A DNA stretch of 64,000 bases from JAAZKI01 sp012799905. Its GTDB lineage: Bacteria > Verrucomicrobiota > Lentisphaeria > Oligosphaerales > Oligosphaeraceae. This document shows, piece after piece, positions 26,494 through 36,662 of the stretch. Position 1 is the first letter of the stretch, and each line of letters opens with the position of its first letter. Position numbers and translations under genes: made by a program. The notes under the pieces are model-generated. The model had not been told where the DNA came from, did no database searches, and saw nothing but the letters and a program-made list of their open reading frames with translations. Where the stretch lies: the NCBI GenBank assembly GCA_050949415.1, contig JBMNFR010000001.1, forward strand, positions 62,001 through 126,000. The letters run 5' to 3'.

Positions 26494-27662
26494 AAGCAAT
26501 AGTCAAGCGTCTGGCTCGAACTGGGTGGACTTGGTTGTCGGTTCCTTCTGAGAAGGCATCTGGAATCACAGGTTTTGGCGAAGCAAAATTCTTTGTTGTC
26601 TTGATCCTGTACATTCTGTCGTTCCTCGTTTTTGCGAATGACGGATTTTTCCAGAAGCATGGCGGTTTTTCCTATCAGCAGGGGATTGTGACGTTGGTCT
26701 TGGCGTTGGTGCTGGTGACGTCATTCAACTGGGAGCTATGCTTGTTCGGGAAGCCAGTGGGTGCCAATTTGTTTTTGCATGTTGTCCAGGTATTGCCAAT
26801 CTCATTGTTCATTGCCAGGATTACAGGTCGTGAGACGTTGGTTTCCGAGCCATTGCCCAAGTCTTTGGTTGGCTGGATATGGAAGGGCGGCAAATGGGTC
26901 TTGGACAAGGGAATTGGCGATATCATGGACAAGATCCCCGCATGGGTTACGGACATGTTTTCAAACTGGAAGGTCACGTTTCTGTTGATCGCCGTGATGT
27001 TCATGTTGAGTTTCCGCCATGTTCCGTTGAAGTTGGGCGCAGTGGTGTGCGCGTTGGGAATTCCGTTTTTAAGTACGATTGTGCAAGGGAAGATTGGGCA
27101 CCTAGTGCTTGGCTTGGTACTTCTAGGAGCTGGAATGTCACTTCAGTTTTGCCGCTATGACAAGATATTGTACTTTGAGAATGTGTTGAAACGCCTGCAG
27201 AAATCGACGAGTCTGGACGAATCCTTTGCACGGTTGGTCATGCGGATCATGACTGAATTGTTTGAGAATGCTCGGTTGCGGGAGGATTCGGTACATGGCT
27301 GGGTGCGTCAAGAGTATGCCCCCAATGGGGAGTATAATGCGCTGGAATTGAAAGTGATATCCGATGAGATCGTCAATCGAATGATGTTCGAGTACGATTT
27401 GCTGGTCTTGCGTGCGGACAGCGAAGGAAAGTACCTGCACGCCAATGCGATGCTTCGCTTTCACGATAGCCTGCTGGTGTCGATATCCGTGTTCCCGCGT
27501 GCGTTGCTAGCCATAGTTTTGGCATTGGTGTGGGTTGCGTTGCCGATAGACTTGATTCCTGATACGTTGCCGATAGTCGGGATTTTGGATGACATGACCG
27601 TGACGATATTTTCTGGCTTGGTATTGCGGAGTTCTATAGATGGGTACACGCGGCGTCGTTGA
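26490..27662 (+). CDS. Polytopic membrane protein with C-terminal DUF1232 (YkvA-like) domain
   Basis: 390 residues. Five or six hydrophobic segments in the first 225 residues (about 30-52, 60-82, 88-110, 160-178, 182-222), a soluble charged stretch (225-325), then the DUF1232 signature PIDLIPDTLPIVGILDDM near 350-368. DUF1232 function is unknown. Start overlaps the preceding stop (ATGA); its end overlaps the next start by 23 bases. Confidence 0.8.
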   Translation: MKAIVKRLARTGWTWLSVPSEKASGITGFGEAKFFVVLILYILSFLVFANDGFFQKHGGFSYQQGIVTLVLALVLVTSFNWELCLFGKPVGANLFLHVVQVLPISLFIARITGRETLVSEPLPKSLVGWIWKGGKWVLDKGIGDIMDKIPAWVTDMFSNWKVTFLLIAVMFMLSFRHVPLKLGAVVCALGIPFLSTIVQGKIGHLVLGLVLLGAGMSLQFCRYDKILYFENVLKRLQKSTSLDESFARLVMRIMTELFENARLREDSVHGWVRQEYAPNGEYNALELKVISDEIVNRMMFEYDLLVLRADSEGKYLHANAMLRFHDSLLVSISVFPRALLAIVLALVWVALPIDLIPDTLPIVGILDDMTVTIFSGLVLRSSIDGYTRRR

Positions 27663-28386
27663 CGATTTCATTTCTGGGAGCGGGTACGCATTAAAGGGGA
27701 TACGGGTCTTTTACCGGACATCGGTCTTGTGGAAGTATGCACTAATGCCGATGCTGTGCGTCATCGCGATCAACGGGATATGCTCGTTCCTGCTGTTTCG
27801 CGTATTTTTGCCTGTTTGGCAGGCTGCTTTGCGTGACTACTTTCTGAGCCGTGGCTGGGAGACATTGGCTGAGTACATAGGGACTGGCTTATGGTGGGTC
27901 ACGTTGCTGTTTTACATATTCATCGTCAATGTCTGCTTGGGGATCATGTACGAAGTAGTCGGGGCATTGTTTTTTGAGAGGATGGTACGATACTACGAGT
28001 ATTGGAAATATGGTCATGCGCGCAATCCCGGCTTGGGGTTTCGCAGGGAATTTGTGAATGTCATTGACAGCATTGTCTATTCGAGTTGCACGCTGTTGCT
28101 GTATGTTCCTTTTTTTCTGATCAGTTTTTTCCTTCCGTTTCTGTCTCTTGTTTTGCAGGCATTTTTCATAGGTTATCGATATGCCGTCAGCTATTGCGGC
28201 GAGAGCGGCTTCAACCGAGGCTGGAGTTTGCGTGGCTTGCAGGCTAACTTTGCTGGTCATCGCGGCTTGCTGTATGGTTTTGGCGTGGTAAGTTTTATAC
28301 TATTGCTATTGCCGTTCTTTTCGTTGTTTTTCATCCCTGGTTTTGTGATTGGGGGTACGATGATGGTGAACGAAGAGCGGCAATGA
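27640..28386 (+). CDS. EI24/CysZ-like multi-pass membrane protein
   Basis: 248 residues with an N-terminal amphipathic part (FISGSGYALKGIRVFYR) and about four long hydrophobic segments, and a C-terminal tail FVIGGTMMVNEERQ. Order and spacing match EI24/CysZ-family proteins, one of which (CysZ) is a sulfate channel. Function here is not established. Its start lies 23 bases inside the DUF1232 gene. Confidence 0.75.
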   Translation: MGTRGVVDDFISGSGYALKGIRVFYRTSVLWKYALMPMLCVIAINGICSFLLFRVFLPVWQAALRDYFLSRGWETLAEYIGTGLWWVTLLFYIFIVNVCLGIMYEVVGALFFERMVRYYEYWKYGHARNPGLGFRREFVNVIDSIVYSSCTLLLYVPFFLISFFLPFLSLVLQAFFIGYRYAVSYCGESGFNRGWSLRGLQANFAGHRGLLYGFGVVSFILLLLPFFSLFFIPGFVIGGTMMVNEERQ

Positions 28387-28419
28387 ATGTTCCTGTTCCA
28401 TCGATGGAGGTTTTCGGTT

Positions 28420-29250
28420 ATGGCAATTGTGACGATGAAAGAGATTTTGCAGGATGCTCGCAAGCGTGGGATTGCGTTGGGAGCGTTCAATGCGGCGAAT
28501 TACGAGACGGCATGCGCAATTGTGCAGGCGGCTGAACTTGAGGAATCGCCTGTGATCCTGCAGGTGTACTCCAGGATGTTCGGCAATGGGAAGGCGGAGG
28601 CGTTGGGCGGATTGCTGATTCGCCTGGCGGAAAAATGCCCCCAAAAGGTGGCGCTGCATCTTGATCATGGCGAAAATCTGGAGCAGGTGCGGAATGCGCT
28701 GGAGTGGGGCTATACGTCCGTGATGCTGGATGGCTCGCGATTGCCCTTCGATGAAAATGTCGCCCTGACAAAACAGGCTGCGACGTTGGCGCATCAGGCC
28801 AAGGCGACTTGCGAGGGGGAGATCGGACATGTTGCCATGGCTGACGAGACGGAGTTGACCGATCCTGAAGAAGCGCGCAAGTTCGCGGAACTGACGGGTG
28901 TTGACGCCCTGGCGGTTTCCATCGGGACAGTACACGGATACTACAAGGCGGAACCCAAGCTGGATATAGGACGCTGCCGAGAAATCGGGCAGGCGTTGCC
29001 GAATATGCCCTTGGTACTTCATGGCGGAACTGGGACGCCAATCTCAGAAGTCCAAAAGGTCATCCCCTTGGGCATTGCCAAGATCAATGTCGCAACGGAA
29101 TTCCAACACTGCTTCCTGAAGGCAGTTCAGGCTGATCTGGAAGCGGCGGCTGGCAAGTTCATACCGATTGACAAGTTCATGGACGCGCCTACCGCAGCTT
29201 GCGTCGAGCACTTGAGGAAGTTGATCCGCGCTTTCGCACTGAAAGAATGA
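28420..29250 (+). CDS. Class II (zinc) fructose-bisphosphate/tagatose-bisphosphate aldolase family
   Basis: 276 residues, length of the GatY/KbaY/FbaA type. Reversible aldol cleavage of ketose bisphosphates to DHAP and an aldehyde. Seen: the catalytic/zinc motif LHLDHGEN, DGSRLPFDEN, GEIGHV (zinc Glu), GTVHGYY, LVLHGGTG (zinc His) and KINVATEF. Start ATG 28420 chosen for GGAGG 9 bases upstream; the frame opens 11 codons earlier directly after the EI24-like stop. Last gene of the run, followed by a stem-loop. Confidence 0.92.
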   Translation: MAIVTMKEILQDARKRGIALGAFNAANYETACAIVQAAELEESPVILQVYSRMFGNGKAEALGGLLIRLAEKCPQKVALHLDHGENLEQVRNALEWGYTSVMLDGSRLPFDENVALTKQAATLAHQAKATCEGEIGHVAMADETELTDPEEARKFAELTGVDALAVSIGTVHGYYKAEPKLDIGRCREIGQALPNMPLVLHGGTGTPISEVQKVIPLGIAKINVATEFQHCFLKAVQADLEAAAGKFIPIDKFMDAPTAACVEHLRKLIRAFALKE

Positions 29251-29267
29251 CGGATAGATGATTCGCG

Positions 29268-29302
29268 TGCCACCCCGAACCAGTGCAAAGGGCGGGGTGG
29301 CA
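29268..29302. terminator. Stem-loop between convergent aldolase and GT9 genes
   Basis: Arms TGCCACCCCG (29268-29277) and CGGGGTGGCA (29293-29302), 15-nt loop. It lies in the 60-base gap between two converging genes and could serve both. No T-run follows, so a U-poor or bidirectional terminator. Confidence 0.6.
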
Positions 29303-29310
29303 TTGCCAAG

Positions 29311-30366
29311 CTATGAAGTTGCGAAGGGAAGACGGGAAATCACATGCTCGGGCGTAATCGATTCCAGGCAGGCGTAAGGAACGTCGCCACGAGGACATGT
29401 GCGCTTGAAACAAGGACGGCAAAATTCCTCCGAAATCGCCAGATCCCAGCTCCCGCCAACAGGACCGGTGGCGATGGGATCCGTCGAGCCAAATATGGCC
29501 AGGCCAGATCGTCCCAAGGCGGCCGCCAAATGCATCGAGCCAGAATCGTTGGAAAGCACGAAATCCGATTTCGCAAGCACGGAAATCAATTGCGCGAGAT
29601 TCGTTTTCCCGGCGAGGTTAAGTACGCCCTTGAGGTCTTTGGCGGTCTCCTCGGCGGCATTTTTGTCTCCCGGTCCGCCGACGACCACGACCCGCCAGCC
29701 TTTCTGAATCGCCTCTTCTGCGACTCGATGGAAGGATTTTGGCGACCATTGCTTGGCGGGACCGTAGGCGGCTCCTGGGGCCAGGGCAAGCCAAGGGGCA
29801 TCGCCGTCCATGCCAAGCTGGACAGCCAAGTCGGGATTGGCGGTCATCGGCTCGCAAGACGCGCTGTATTCAACGGCGCCAAGCATCGAAACCAATTCTA
29901 AATAATAGGAAAGCTGATGGCAAGCCCCGATGTTCTCGCCACGAGGCCACTCCTTGATCGTATGAGTCAATAGCAATGTCCGCATCCGGCCACGCCTGCC
30001 TAGCCTGTAGGGAGTCTTGATCTTGTAAGCGTCAAGGGCGGAACCAAAGGAATTCGGCAAAACCAAAGTCACGCCGGGATCAAGGCTGCGAACAGTAGCG
30101 ACTTCGGCGCCCACTATCCGCTTTTGAGCCATCGACACCACGTTGTCAACAAAGGGACAAGCTTCCCACATCGACTTCAAATTGGCGGGACACAGGATTG
30201 AGAATGGGATGCCGGCGGGGAGGACTCGGCGAAGCTGGTAGATGGCAGGCAACGTCATCAGGGCGTCGCCCAGCCAATTGGTGGAACGAATCAGCAGGCC
30301 GCCCCGCCAATCGTCAATCTGAACTGCGTTGGGTTGCGAGAATTGTTTGAGTATTGGCGTGTACAT
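29311..30366 (-). CDS. GT9 glycosyltransferase, ADP-heptose:LPS heptosyltransferase-like
   Basis: 351 residues. GT-B fold GT9 family, which adds heptose to the LPS inner core at the inner membrane. Seen: RSTNWLGDALMTLPAIYQLR near residue 28, LAPGAAYGPAKQW, VVVVGGPGD, NDSGSMHLAAALG, FGSTDP and CFKRTCPRGDVPYACL, all typical of WaaF-type enzymes. ATG immediately follows the TAA of the GH116 gene, so co-translation is likely. Acceptor not determinable. Confidence 0.88.
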   Translation of the reverse strand: MYTPILKQFSQPNAVQIDDWRGGLLIRSTNWLGDALMTLPAIYQLRRVLPAGIPFSILCPANLKSMWEACPFVDNVVSMAQKRIVGAEVATVRSLDPGVTLVLPNSFGSALDAYKIKTPYRLGRRGRMRTLLLTHTIKEWPRGENIGACHQLSYYLELVSMLGAVEYSASCEPMTANPDLAVQLGMDGDAPWLALAPGAAYGPAKQWSPKSFHRVAEEAIQKGWRVVVVGGPGDKNAAEETAKDLKGVLNLAGKTNLAQLISVLAKSDFVLSNDSGSMHLAAALGRSGLAIFGSTDPIATGPVGGSWDLAISEEFCRPCFKRTCPRGDVPYACLESITPEHVISRLPFATS

Positions 30367-32802
30367 TTAGTCAAGTGGATTGTTGTATGAGTGGCCGTTG
30401 ACAAACAGCGTGTTGACGGAAACGGATCCATTCAGGACCTTGAGCTTGGGAGCCTGGTCTGAGATTTCAATGATCCCGTAGGCATGCCCGCTTGCCCAGA
30501 TCCAGTTTCCTGGCTTGAGGTTGGAGAAAGTCATGGTTTTCGCGATGCCATCGTACTGGAAGCCCGTAAGCAGCGGGATGGCTGCCCAGGCGGCCATTGC
30601 CCGTGCGTAGTGATTTCCGCATTCGGCTTCGTTGAATGGGTTTCGCTTTCGTCCGTCGTAGCGATCCCTGATGTCCTTGATGACCTGGATCCCTTCATCC
30701 TCCATGCCCTCGGCAATCATTCCCAAGGCTGCTGTGTACTCGAAGCCCGTCATCACTTCGTTGAAATACGGGAATGGACGCGTTGGACGATTGCCACGGG
30801 GATAGGAGGCCATCAGCAATGCCGTTTCGTCACCGCAGACAAACGAACGCAAGTGGTTGAAATGACCCAAAACGCCACAGCGACGATTGTACTTGAGAAT
30901 CGATTTCAAAGTCGCCTTGACCAATTCGGGATCGTGAAGCGTCGGCAATCCAACAACTCTTGCAAAGGCTTGCCCGACGAGTTGGTCGACCAGGCATCCC
31001 GCTCCCAGCTGCAGGTCAGGCTTGCTTAAGTCCTGTGCCCCCATGGAATGCCTGAGTTCGGGAATGATCGCTTCGGGATTGGTTGGCGGTTGGATGATAT
31101 GCTCGTAGTACTCTCCATTGAAGAGTTTTTGATCCATGTATTCGGAGCCTTTCTGGAAGAAATCGCGGCATTTTTTGGCGAATTCGGCTTCATTCATCTG
31201 GATAGCCATTTGTTCTGCCGCCGCCAGTGCCCCTAGGTACCAGCCTTGCATTTGCGGATTTGGCCCGTAGTATTCAACGTCCATCGTATTATGCTGGCAG
31301 CCTTCGACGATGCCGTCCTGATTGCCGTCCCAACCGCCTGGCAACCAGAAGAATTCGACCGCAAGCTTGATCTTCGGCCAAAGGATTTCCAGGTATTGAT
31401 TGTCGCCGGAGAGCTTCCATTCACGATAGGCTTTCATGATGCATCCGAACTGCCCGTCCGCAGCGGCTTTACCGTAATCCTTTGCGTTTTCGATCGGGAG
31501 ATTGACTCGGAATGACATGCATCCCTTGTCGTCAGTCGCCTCCAGGAATTCTGTCGTTCTCATCGATTGCGCGAGTTTTCCGAATAGGAATGCCGTTGTA
31601 TGCTCATAGTTCCATACGTGCGTACATGAACCATGGCATGATCCATGTCCGTCCCCGCAGCCTTCCCAGCCGAAGAATCGTCCGTCTTCTGTGCGGAATG
31701 AGGTCTGTGTACGCAGGGTCGAGATATTGTTGAGCGCGGCTTCCTTCACGGGTGTCGGCAAGGGTGTTTGGACAAGGGCTGAAACGAACTCGATGGTCTT
31801 CGCCTCCAGTTCGGGGAGCCGTTCCACTAGTTTTTCCGCTGCGTCCCAAGCCGATTCGAAGCATGTCGCATAGTAGTTTCCGACGATGTTTTCTGGTGCG
31901 TTTGGGTTTTCCTTGTTTGGCGGCGTCCAGGATTTTCTGTTTGGGAATCTCCAGGACAGGATGAGTGTGAATGTCTCTTCTTCGTATGGCTGAAGAGTTT
32001 TTCGGATGCACAGCGAAGCTCTTGGCCACTTGTTGGGATTCGTGCGTTGCTCGAGGTGCCCGTCTTGGGAGAAGTCGTCCCAGAAATCCAGGGTCGAATC
32101 TCCCCAGGAGAGGTTTGCCCATGCGGTGCGGTAGGTGATGTCGGCGTTGATATCCGTGGTCGTCAGTGCCATGTCGCCTTCTGAATTGATGCCTGCATTG
32201 CCGTCGCCTTCCGAAGACAGCGCCAATCCTGCTAGGGAAGTTGACTTTTTGAATTCGTTTGTCCAGACTTGCGAAGGGGTGTCCTGTCCCGTGACGTTTG
32301 TGAGTGTTGCGCAAATCGATACAGGCAGTGGCTGGGAAGTCCTGTTCTTCGCCACGTACCTGATGATGGCGACCGGGAAGCCCGATGCATCTGCATCGGT
32401 GGGAACCAAGGGATTGAAAGCCTTGATCTTCAATGAAAGCGGTGCGTTCGGACCATCGCCCAAGCTGACTTGCCCAAAGGGATAAGCAGCCTTGAAATCC
32501 GCGAATTGGAAGCGCGGCATCCCATGGTTGAAGGCACTGCTCCCATAGGCTCCTTCGTACTCGAAATACTCCAGTGGACCTTCGGCAAGGCGTGTGTAGG
32601 AGGGGGAATCGACCGGCTGTGCCTGGACGCAGGTGAACAAGGCACAGCCACGGTTGTGCTTGGCAGGAGTGTTCATGATCTCGCAATCGCGGAAATCACC
32701 CCTGCCGCCAAGGGAAATGGTGCCGGTGCCAATGCCTCCCAATGGAAGGGCGATTTTCGCAAGCCTGTCTTGAGTGTACGTGTTGAGCACGGGCCAGTTC
32801 AT
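30367..32802 (-). CDS. GH116 family glycoside hydrolase
   Basis: 811 residues. N-terminal beta domain with the family opening LPLGGIGTGTISLGGRGD, then an (alpha/alpha)6 catalytic domain. Predicted nucleophile Glu400 in HVWNYE and acid/base Asp508 in GCQHNTMDVEYYGPNP, both in the GH116 positions. GH116 includes beta-glucosidases, beta-xylosidases and beta-glucosylceramidases. No signal peptide, so cytoplasmic. AGGAG overlaps the SNF2 stop codon (TAGGAG), 10 bases between genes. Specificity unknown. Confidence 0.9.
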   Translation of the reverse strand: MNWPVLNTYTQDRLAKIALPLGGIGTGTISLGGRGDFRDCEIMNTPAKHNRGCALFTCVQAQPVDSPSYTRLAEGPLEYFEYEGAYGSSAFNHGMPRFQFADFKAAYPFGQVSLGDGPNAPLSLKIKAFNPLVPTDADASGFPVAIIRYVAKNRTSQPLPVSICATLTNVTGQDTPSQVWTNEFKKSTSLAGLALSSEGDGNAGINSEGDMALTTTDINADITYRTAWANLSWGDSTLDFWDDFSQDGHLEQRTNPNKWPRASLCIRKTLQPYEEETFTLILSWRFPNRKSWTPPNKENPNAPENIVGNYYATCFESAWDAAEKLVERLPELEAKTIEFVSALVQTPLPTPVKEAALNNISTLRTQTSFRTEDGRFFGWEGCGDGHGSCHGSCTHVWNYEHTTAFLFGKLAQSMRTTEFLEATDDKGCMSFRVNLPIENAKDYGKAAADGQFGCIMKAYREWKLSGDNQYLEILWPKIKLAVEFFWLPGGWDGNQDGIVEGCQHNTMDVEYYGPNPQMQGWYLGALAAAEQMAIQMNEAEFAKKCRDFFQKGSEYMDQKLFNGEYYEHIIQPPTNPEAIIPELRHSMGAQDLSKPDLQLGAGCLVDQLVGQAFARVVGLPTLHDPELVKATLKSILKYNRRCGVLGHFNHLRSFVCGDETALLMASYPRGNRPTRPFPYFNEVMTGFEYTAALGMIAEGMEDEGIQVIKDIRDRYDGRKRNPFNEAECGNHYARAMAAWAAIPLLTGFQYDGIAKTMTFSNLKPGNWIWASGHAYGIIEISDQAPKLKVLNGSVSVNTLFVNGHSYNNPLD

Positions 32803-32812
32803 GGATGTTCTC

Positions 32813-35800
32813 CTAGTTTTCAGTTATCAGCTTCAAGAGCTCTTCGGCGGAAATTGTGGTCGGCGTATCTGCCCCGGCGAGGATCTGTTCCGCCAGATCT
32901 CGTTTGTCCTGATGCAAGGCGATGATTTTGCTTTCGATTGTGCCTTGGGAAATCAGCCTGTAGATGGTGACGGGTTTGGTCTGGCCGATTCTATGCGCCC
33001 TGTCCGAGGCTTGGTCTTCCACCGTTGGATTCCACCAGGAATCTAGGATGATGACGAAATCCGCCCTGGTGAGATTGAGTCCCAGCCCACCTGCCTTGAG
33101 GCTGATCAGGAATAGGTCGGATTGTCCGTCCTGGAATGCTTCGATAGCGTCAATGCGCTCCTGTCGCGGCGTTGAACCATCGAGGTATTGATAGGTAATC
33201 CCCATGGTATCGAGGGCAGACCGGATGATGTCAAGATGCTTGACGAATTGCGAGAAGACGAGTGTTTTGTGGCCTTCCGAGACGAGTCCCTGTACAATTT
33301 GCTTGAAGGCTTCAAGTTTTGCGCTGGGCACTGAGGCCGTTGGATCCAGGAGCTTTGGATTGCATGCTGCTTGCATCAACTTGGTGATGGCGGCTAGAAT
33401 GCGGATGCGCTCCTGCTCAAGACGCTTTGGATCGGCCTGAATCTGGGGCAAAAACTGCTCGACCAGTTGACGCCTGACCGCCTCGTAGAAGGCACGCTCG
33501 GAATCCGATTGCTCCAACATGATCGTGACTTCAGTCTTCGGGGGCAATTCCTTCAAAACTTGCTCCTTCTTGCGACGAAGCAAAAATGGCTTGATCAATT
33601 GATTGAGACGTTCGGCGGCTTCCTGATCCTTGAACTTCTCGATAGGATAGGCAAACTTGTCCTGAAAATGCTGCCTGCCACCCAGCAATCCAGGAGTGAT
33701 GAACTCGAAAATCGTCCACAACTCGGACAAGTTGTTCTCCAAGGGCGTCCCCGTGGTCACCAACTTGAACTGGGCGTTCAGGCTAAGTGCCGCCTGGGAA
33801 CGCTTTGCCTGGTAGTTCTTGATCTGCTGGGCCTCGTCCAAGACAGCAACTCGCCAGTGCACCTTCTGGAAAGAGTCAATCTCGCTCTGCAACAAGCCAT
33901 AAGTCGTAATCAAAAGATCGTTGGGCTTCAAGGACGATAGCATCTCCTCGCGATTTCCCGTGCCAAAGACCAATACGTTCAAGTGAGGAGTCACTTGGGC
34001 ACACTCCGATAACCAATTGTTGCAGACTGACATCGGGGCGACGACCAATACGGGTCCCTCGGAAGACTTGGCCGCAATGAATGCCAATGCCTGAATTGTC
34101 TTGCCCAATCCCATGTCGTCAGCAAGACAAGCGCCAGCGCCCCAGGAATCAAGGCGGCATAGCCACTGGTAACCCTCAAGCTGATATTGGCGAAGCTTGA
34201 TCGAAGGGGATAACCTGTCGGACAACTCCGGCGCCAATTGCATCGATTCGTCAATGAGCTGGGATTGTTTCATCCAGGCATCCGTCAGAACGTACGATTC
34301 GGGAGATGCCTCGAAGAACGCCATGGCTGCGGGAAACGCAAAGGGATTCAACTCGAATGAATCGTCGCGAAACGTGCCCAGCGAGTTGATGTCGTCCAGC
34401 TGACGGCGGAATTCGTTGGTAATCGCGATGATCTGCCCGTCGTCAAGCTCGATGTAAGTCCCCTTTTGCTGTGAGGCCAACTTCAGGAGCTTTTGGAAGT
34501 TCAAGGTGAGATCTTCGTCAACCAGCACATTGCCTTCCAGCGAAAACCAATCGTTTTTCTTGACGGCTGCGACGTTCAAGTCCGCTCTGCCGAGTCGCCT
34601 TGACACACGCATTTTTTTCGTAGATCTCCAGAATATGACTGCCTGCTCCTGCAAGTCCTTGAGCCTGACCGCGAAATCAAGTTTTTGAATTGGATCGTCG
34701 ACGGACCACTTGGTCGCACCGGTTTTCGTTCTGGCATTGAGTTCTGGGCAAAGTGCCAGAAGCTTGTCAAGCGAGGCTCGCTCGCCTGCAAGGTCACGAG
34801 CGAATTTGATGGGAACCTGATCCTGCATTGCGACCAGATTGACGGCTCCGGCTTCCCCGATGGGCACGAGGATGTCAAGCTGCTCGTAGGGCTTGACCAG
34901 GATCTCGATCTCCAGGTTGGTCTCGTTGCTGAGCTTGACGACGGGCTTTGGAATCGCATAAATCGTCTCTACCTCATCCAAAAGCAACTCTTGATCAGAC
35001 AAAATTGGCATTTCGTTGACCAATTTCAGGCAGATGTCCTGGATCTCTTGCGAAGCCTCGGAGGGAAGCGACAGGCCCTCGTTGGCAATCTTCGCAATGT
35101 CTAGCGCACGCTGAGAAAAACTGTGCAATATCAGCTGGCTGTCATTCTCGCGGGTGGCGACAATGCGCTTTAATTCCTTGTTCTCAGGAACAACTTCAAT
35201 GGATAAGCGATGGTCAACGCAGCTGAGCTTGGCGTATGGACTCGACTCGACGATGTTCGCCGGAATCAGCTCGTCCTTGTCACTCCACAACAAGCGAGGG
35301 TGGTTTTTCAGGAGCATCAAGGGTATGGACAGGTCAAATGACTGTGCATACAAGGATTCGCCGCCTTCGTCTTGCCAAACAGTCAAGTCGCGCATCAGCG
35401 AGATCGCCTGGATGTCCAAGGGGGTGTAGTGCGTAGGCCACGATTGGGTGGATTCGACCTCCGGCAATAGCTTCTCAAAGTTGATGCATCGCCCCTTTGA
35501 CCACTTTTTGGTTTTTGTGAGTTGCTGCTCAACCAGCCTGACCGTTATGGTTTCGTTTGGCTCGATGACTTCCAGTACCCATGCCAGACGGCGGGCTTGC
35601 CTGGGGGCATCCTCAAGGTTCAATGCTTGGTCCAGCTGCTTGAGTTCAATCGCCCAGGTGGGAAGAACGGGAAAACAATCAAGGATGCTGACTAAGTTGC
35701 CATCCTTCCAGAACGAAACTCCAGTGGGCTTGCCAGGAATCCATTCCTTGTTCAAGCGCTGGGACAATTCCTCGCACTCCGCCGCAATCAGTTCATACCC

Positions 35801-36511
35801 GCCGAGCTTCGCTTGATCCTTGACGGACTTGAGCATGTCCCGCTTGGTCGCCATAAATGAAAATGGATTTTGCCAGTATTCGATCAAGAGCGTGAAAAAG
35901 GTATCAAGCGGAGTCATGTTCGAAGGATGTCGGGGCTTGGGCACCTCGCCGTAGCACAGTCCTTCGATGAACGGTTTCAGCTGATTATAGATGTTGCTCC
36001 AAATTTGGTTTTTGAGACCAAGTTTAGCGTAGCTTAAGGCGTTGGACAGGGATCGTCTCGTGTTTTTCTTGATCAGTGTCAGGATGAAGATGATTCCCGT
36101 GATGTTCGAGTAGTAGAAATCACTATTGTAGTTCGTTCGTCTGATGTCCTCCAGGGTTTCATTGAAGAGATACAGCGCCCCGTCGGTATCTCCCCGGACG
36201 AACATAAGCCAGGCACGCCGTGTATCGATGGCGTCTTTGGGCCTCTTGGGGAGAAGTTGTTCCGCCAGCTCGAATCGCCCTTGGAGCATCAAGACGTCAA
36301 TCAAGGCAAATAGGGCCGAGGATGACAACTTGTTAAATCGAGAAATGCCGACCTTCAAAAGGGCATCTGAAGACATCAGGTTGACGATCAGCTTAGGAGC
36401 CAGTTGCCGAATGCGGCTGGATAGCTGTTCGTCTGAAAGCCTTTCCAAGTAGGCTTCGTCCTGGATATTTTTGTCATGGATGTTGCTGGTTTGATTAGGA
36501 GGCTTCCTCAT
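32813..36511 (-). CDS. SNF2/Swi2-family DNA-dependent ATPase
   Basis: 1232 residues. The C-terminal half is a complete SNF2 motor: Walker A in DDMGLGKTIQ at about 797-806, DEAQ box at about 890, GTPLENNLSELW, and the helicase-C end DRAHRIGQTKPVTIYRL near 1170. The N-terminal ~770 residues are helical then beta-rich, with no domain I recognise. Bacterial relatives act with RNA polymerase (RapA/HepA-like) or in DNA translocation. AGGAGG precedes ATG. First large gene of a minus-strand unit with GH116 and GT9. Confidence 0.92.
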   Translation of the reverse strand: MRKPPNQTSNIHDKNIQDEAYLERLSDEQLSSRIRQLAPKLIVNLMSSDALLKVGISRFNKLSSSALFALIDVLMLQGRFELAEQLLPKRPKDAIDTRRAWLMFVRGDTDGALYLFNETLEDIRRTNYNSDFYYSNITGIIFILTLIKKNTRRSLSNALSYAKLGLKNQIWSNIYNQLKPFIEGLCYGEVPKPRHPSNMTPLDTFFTLLIEYWQNPFSFMATKRDMLKSVKDQAKLGGYELIAAECEELSQRLNKEWIPGKPTGVSFWKDGNLVSILDCFPVLPTWAIELKQLDQALNLEDAPRQARRLAWVLEVIEPNETITVRLVEQQLTKTKKWSKGRCINFEKLLPEVESTQSWPTHYTPLDIQAISLMRDLTVWQDEGGESLYAQSFDLSIPLMLLKNHPRLLWSDKDELIPANIVESSPYAKLSCVDHRLSIEVVPENKELKRIVATRENDSQLILHSFSQRALDIAKIANEGLSLPSEASQEIQDICLKLVNEMPILSDQELLLDEVETIYAIPKPVVKLSNETNLEIEILVKPYEQLDILVPIGEAGAVNLVAMQDQVPIKFARDLAGERASLDKLLALCPELNARTKTGATKWSVDDPIQKLDFAVRLKDLQEQAVIFWRSTKKMRVSRRLGRADLNVAAVKKNDWFSLEGNVLVDEDLTLNFQKLLKLASQQKGTYIELDDGQIIAITNEFRRQLDDINSLGTFRDDSFELNPFAFPAAMAFFEASPESYVLTDAWMKQSQLIDESMQLAPELSDRLSPSIKLRQYQLEGYQWLCRLDSWGAGACLADDMGLGKTIQALAFIAAKSSEGPVLVVAPMSVCNNWLSECAQVTPHLNVLVFGTGNREEMLSSLKPNDLLITTYGLLQSEIDSFQKVHWRVAVLDEAQQIKNYQAKRSQAALSLNAQFKLVTTGTPLENNLSELWTIFEFITPGLLGGRQHFQDKFAYPIEKFKDQEAAERLNQLIKPFLLRRKKEQVLKELPPKTEVTIMLEQSDSERAFYEAVRRQLVEQFLPQIQADPKRLEQERIRILAAITKLMQAACNPKLLDPTASVPSAKLEAFKQIVQGLVSEGHKTLVFSQFVKHLDIIRSALDTMGITYQYLDGSTPRQERIDAIEAFQDGQSDLFLISLKAGGLGLNLTRADFVIILDSWWNPTVEDQASDRAHRIGQTKPVTIYRLISQGTIESKIIALHQDKRDLAEQILAGADTPTTISAEELLKLITEN

Positions 36512-36662
36512 GGCAATCCTCCTGCATCGGTAACAGTATTCTAGTTGAGCCGGGCGAGTTTCGTCTGTTTTCGAGATTGTTGCAGAAATTGCCCAGCAAC
36601 CAGCTAGGGTTGAGTTGGGTCTGGCTCTTGATGTTCTGAATTGTCCTGGCGTATTTTGTCAT
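36495..36662 (-). CDS. Possible small protein overlapping the SNF2 start
   Basis: 55 residues from ATG 36662 (MTKYARTIQNIK), open further upstream to a TTG at 36716. Its C-terminal codons contain the SNF2 ribosome site and overlap the SNF2 start by 17 bases. Codon choice (AAG, CAG, GAC, TTC) looks like neighbouring genes. No recognisable domain and only a weak ribosome site, so it may be untranslated leader. Confidence 0.25.
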   Translation of the reverse strand: MTKYARTIQNIKSQTQLNPSWLLGNFCNNLENRRNSPGSTRILLPMQEDCHEEAS

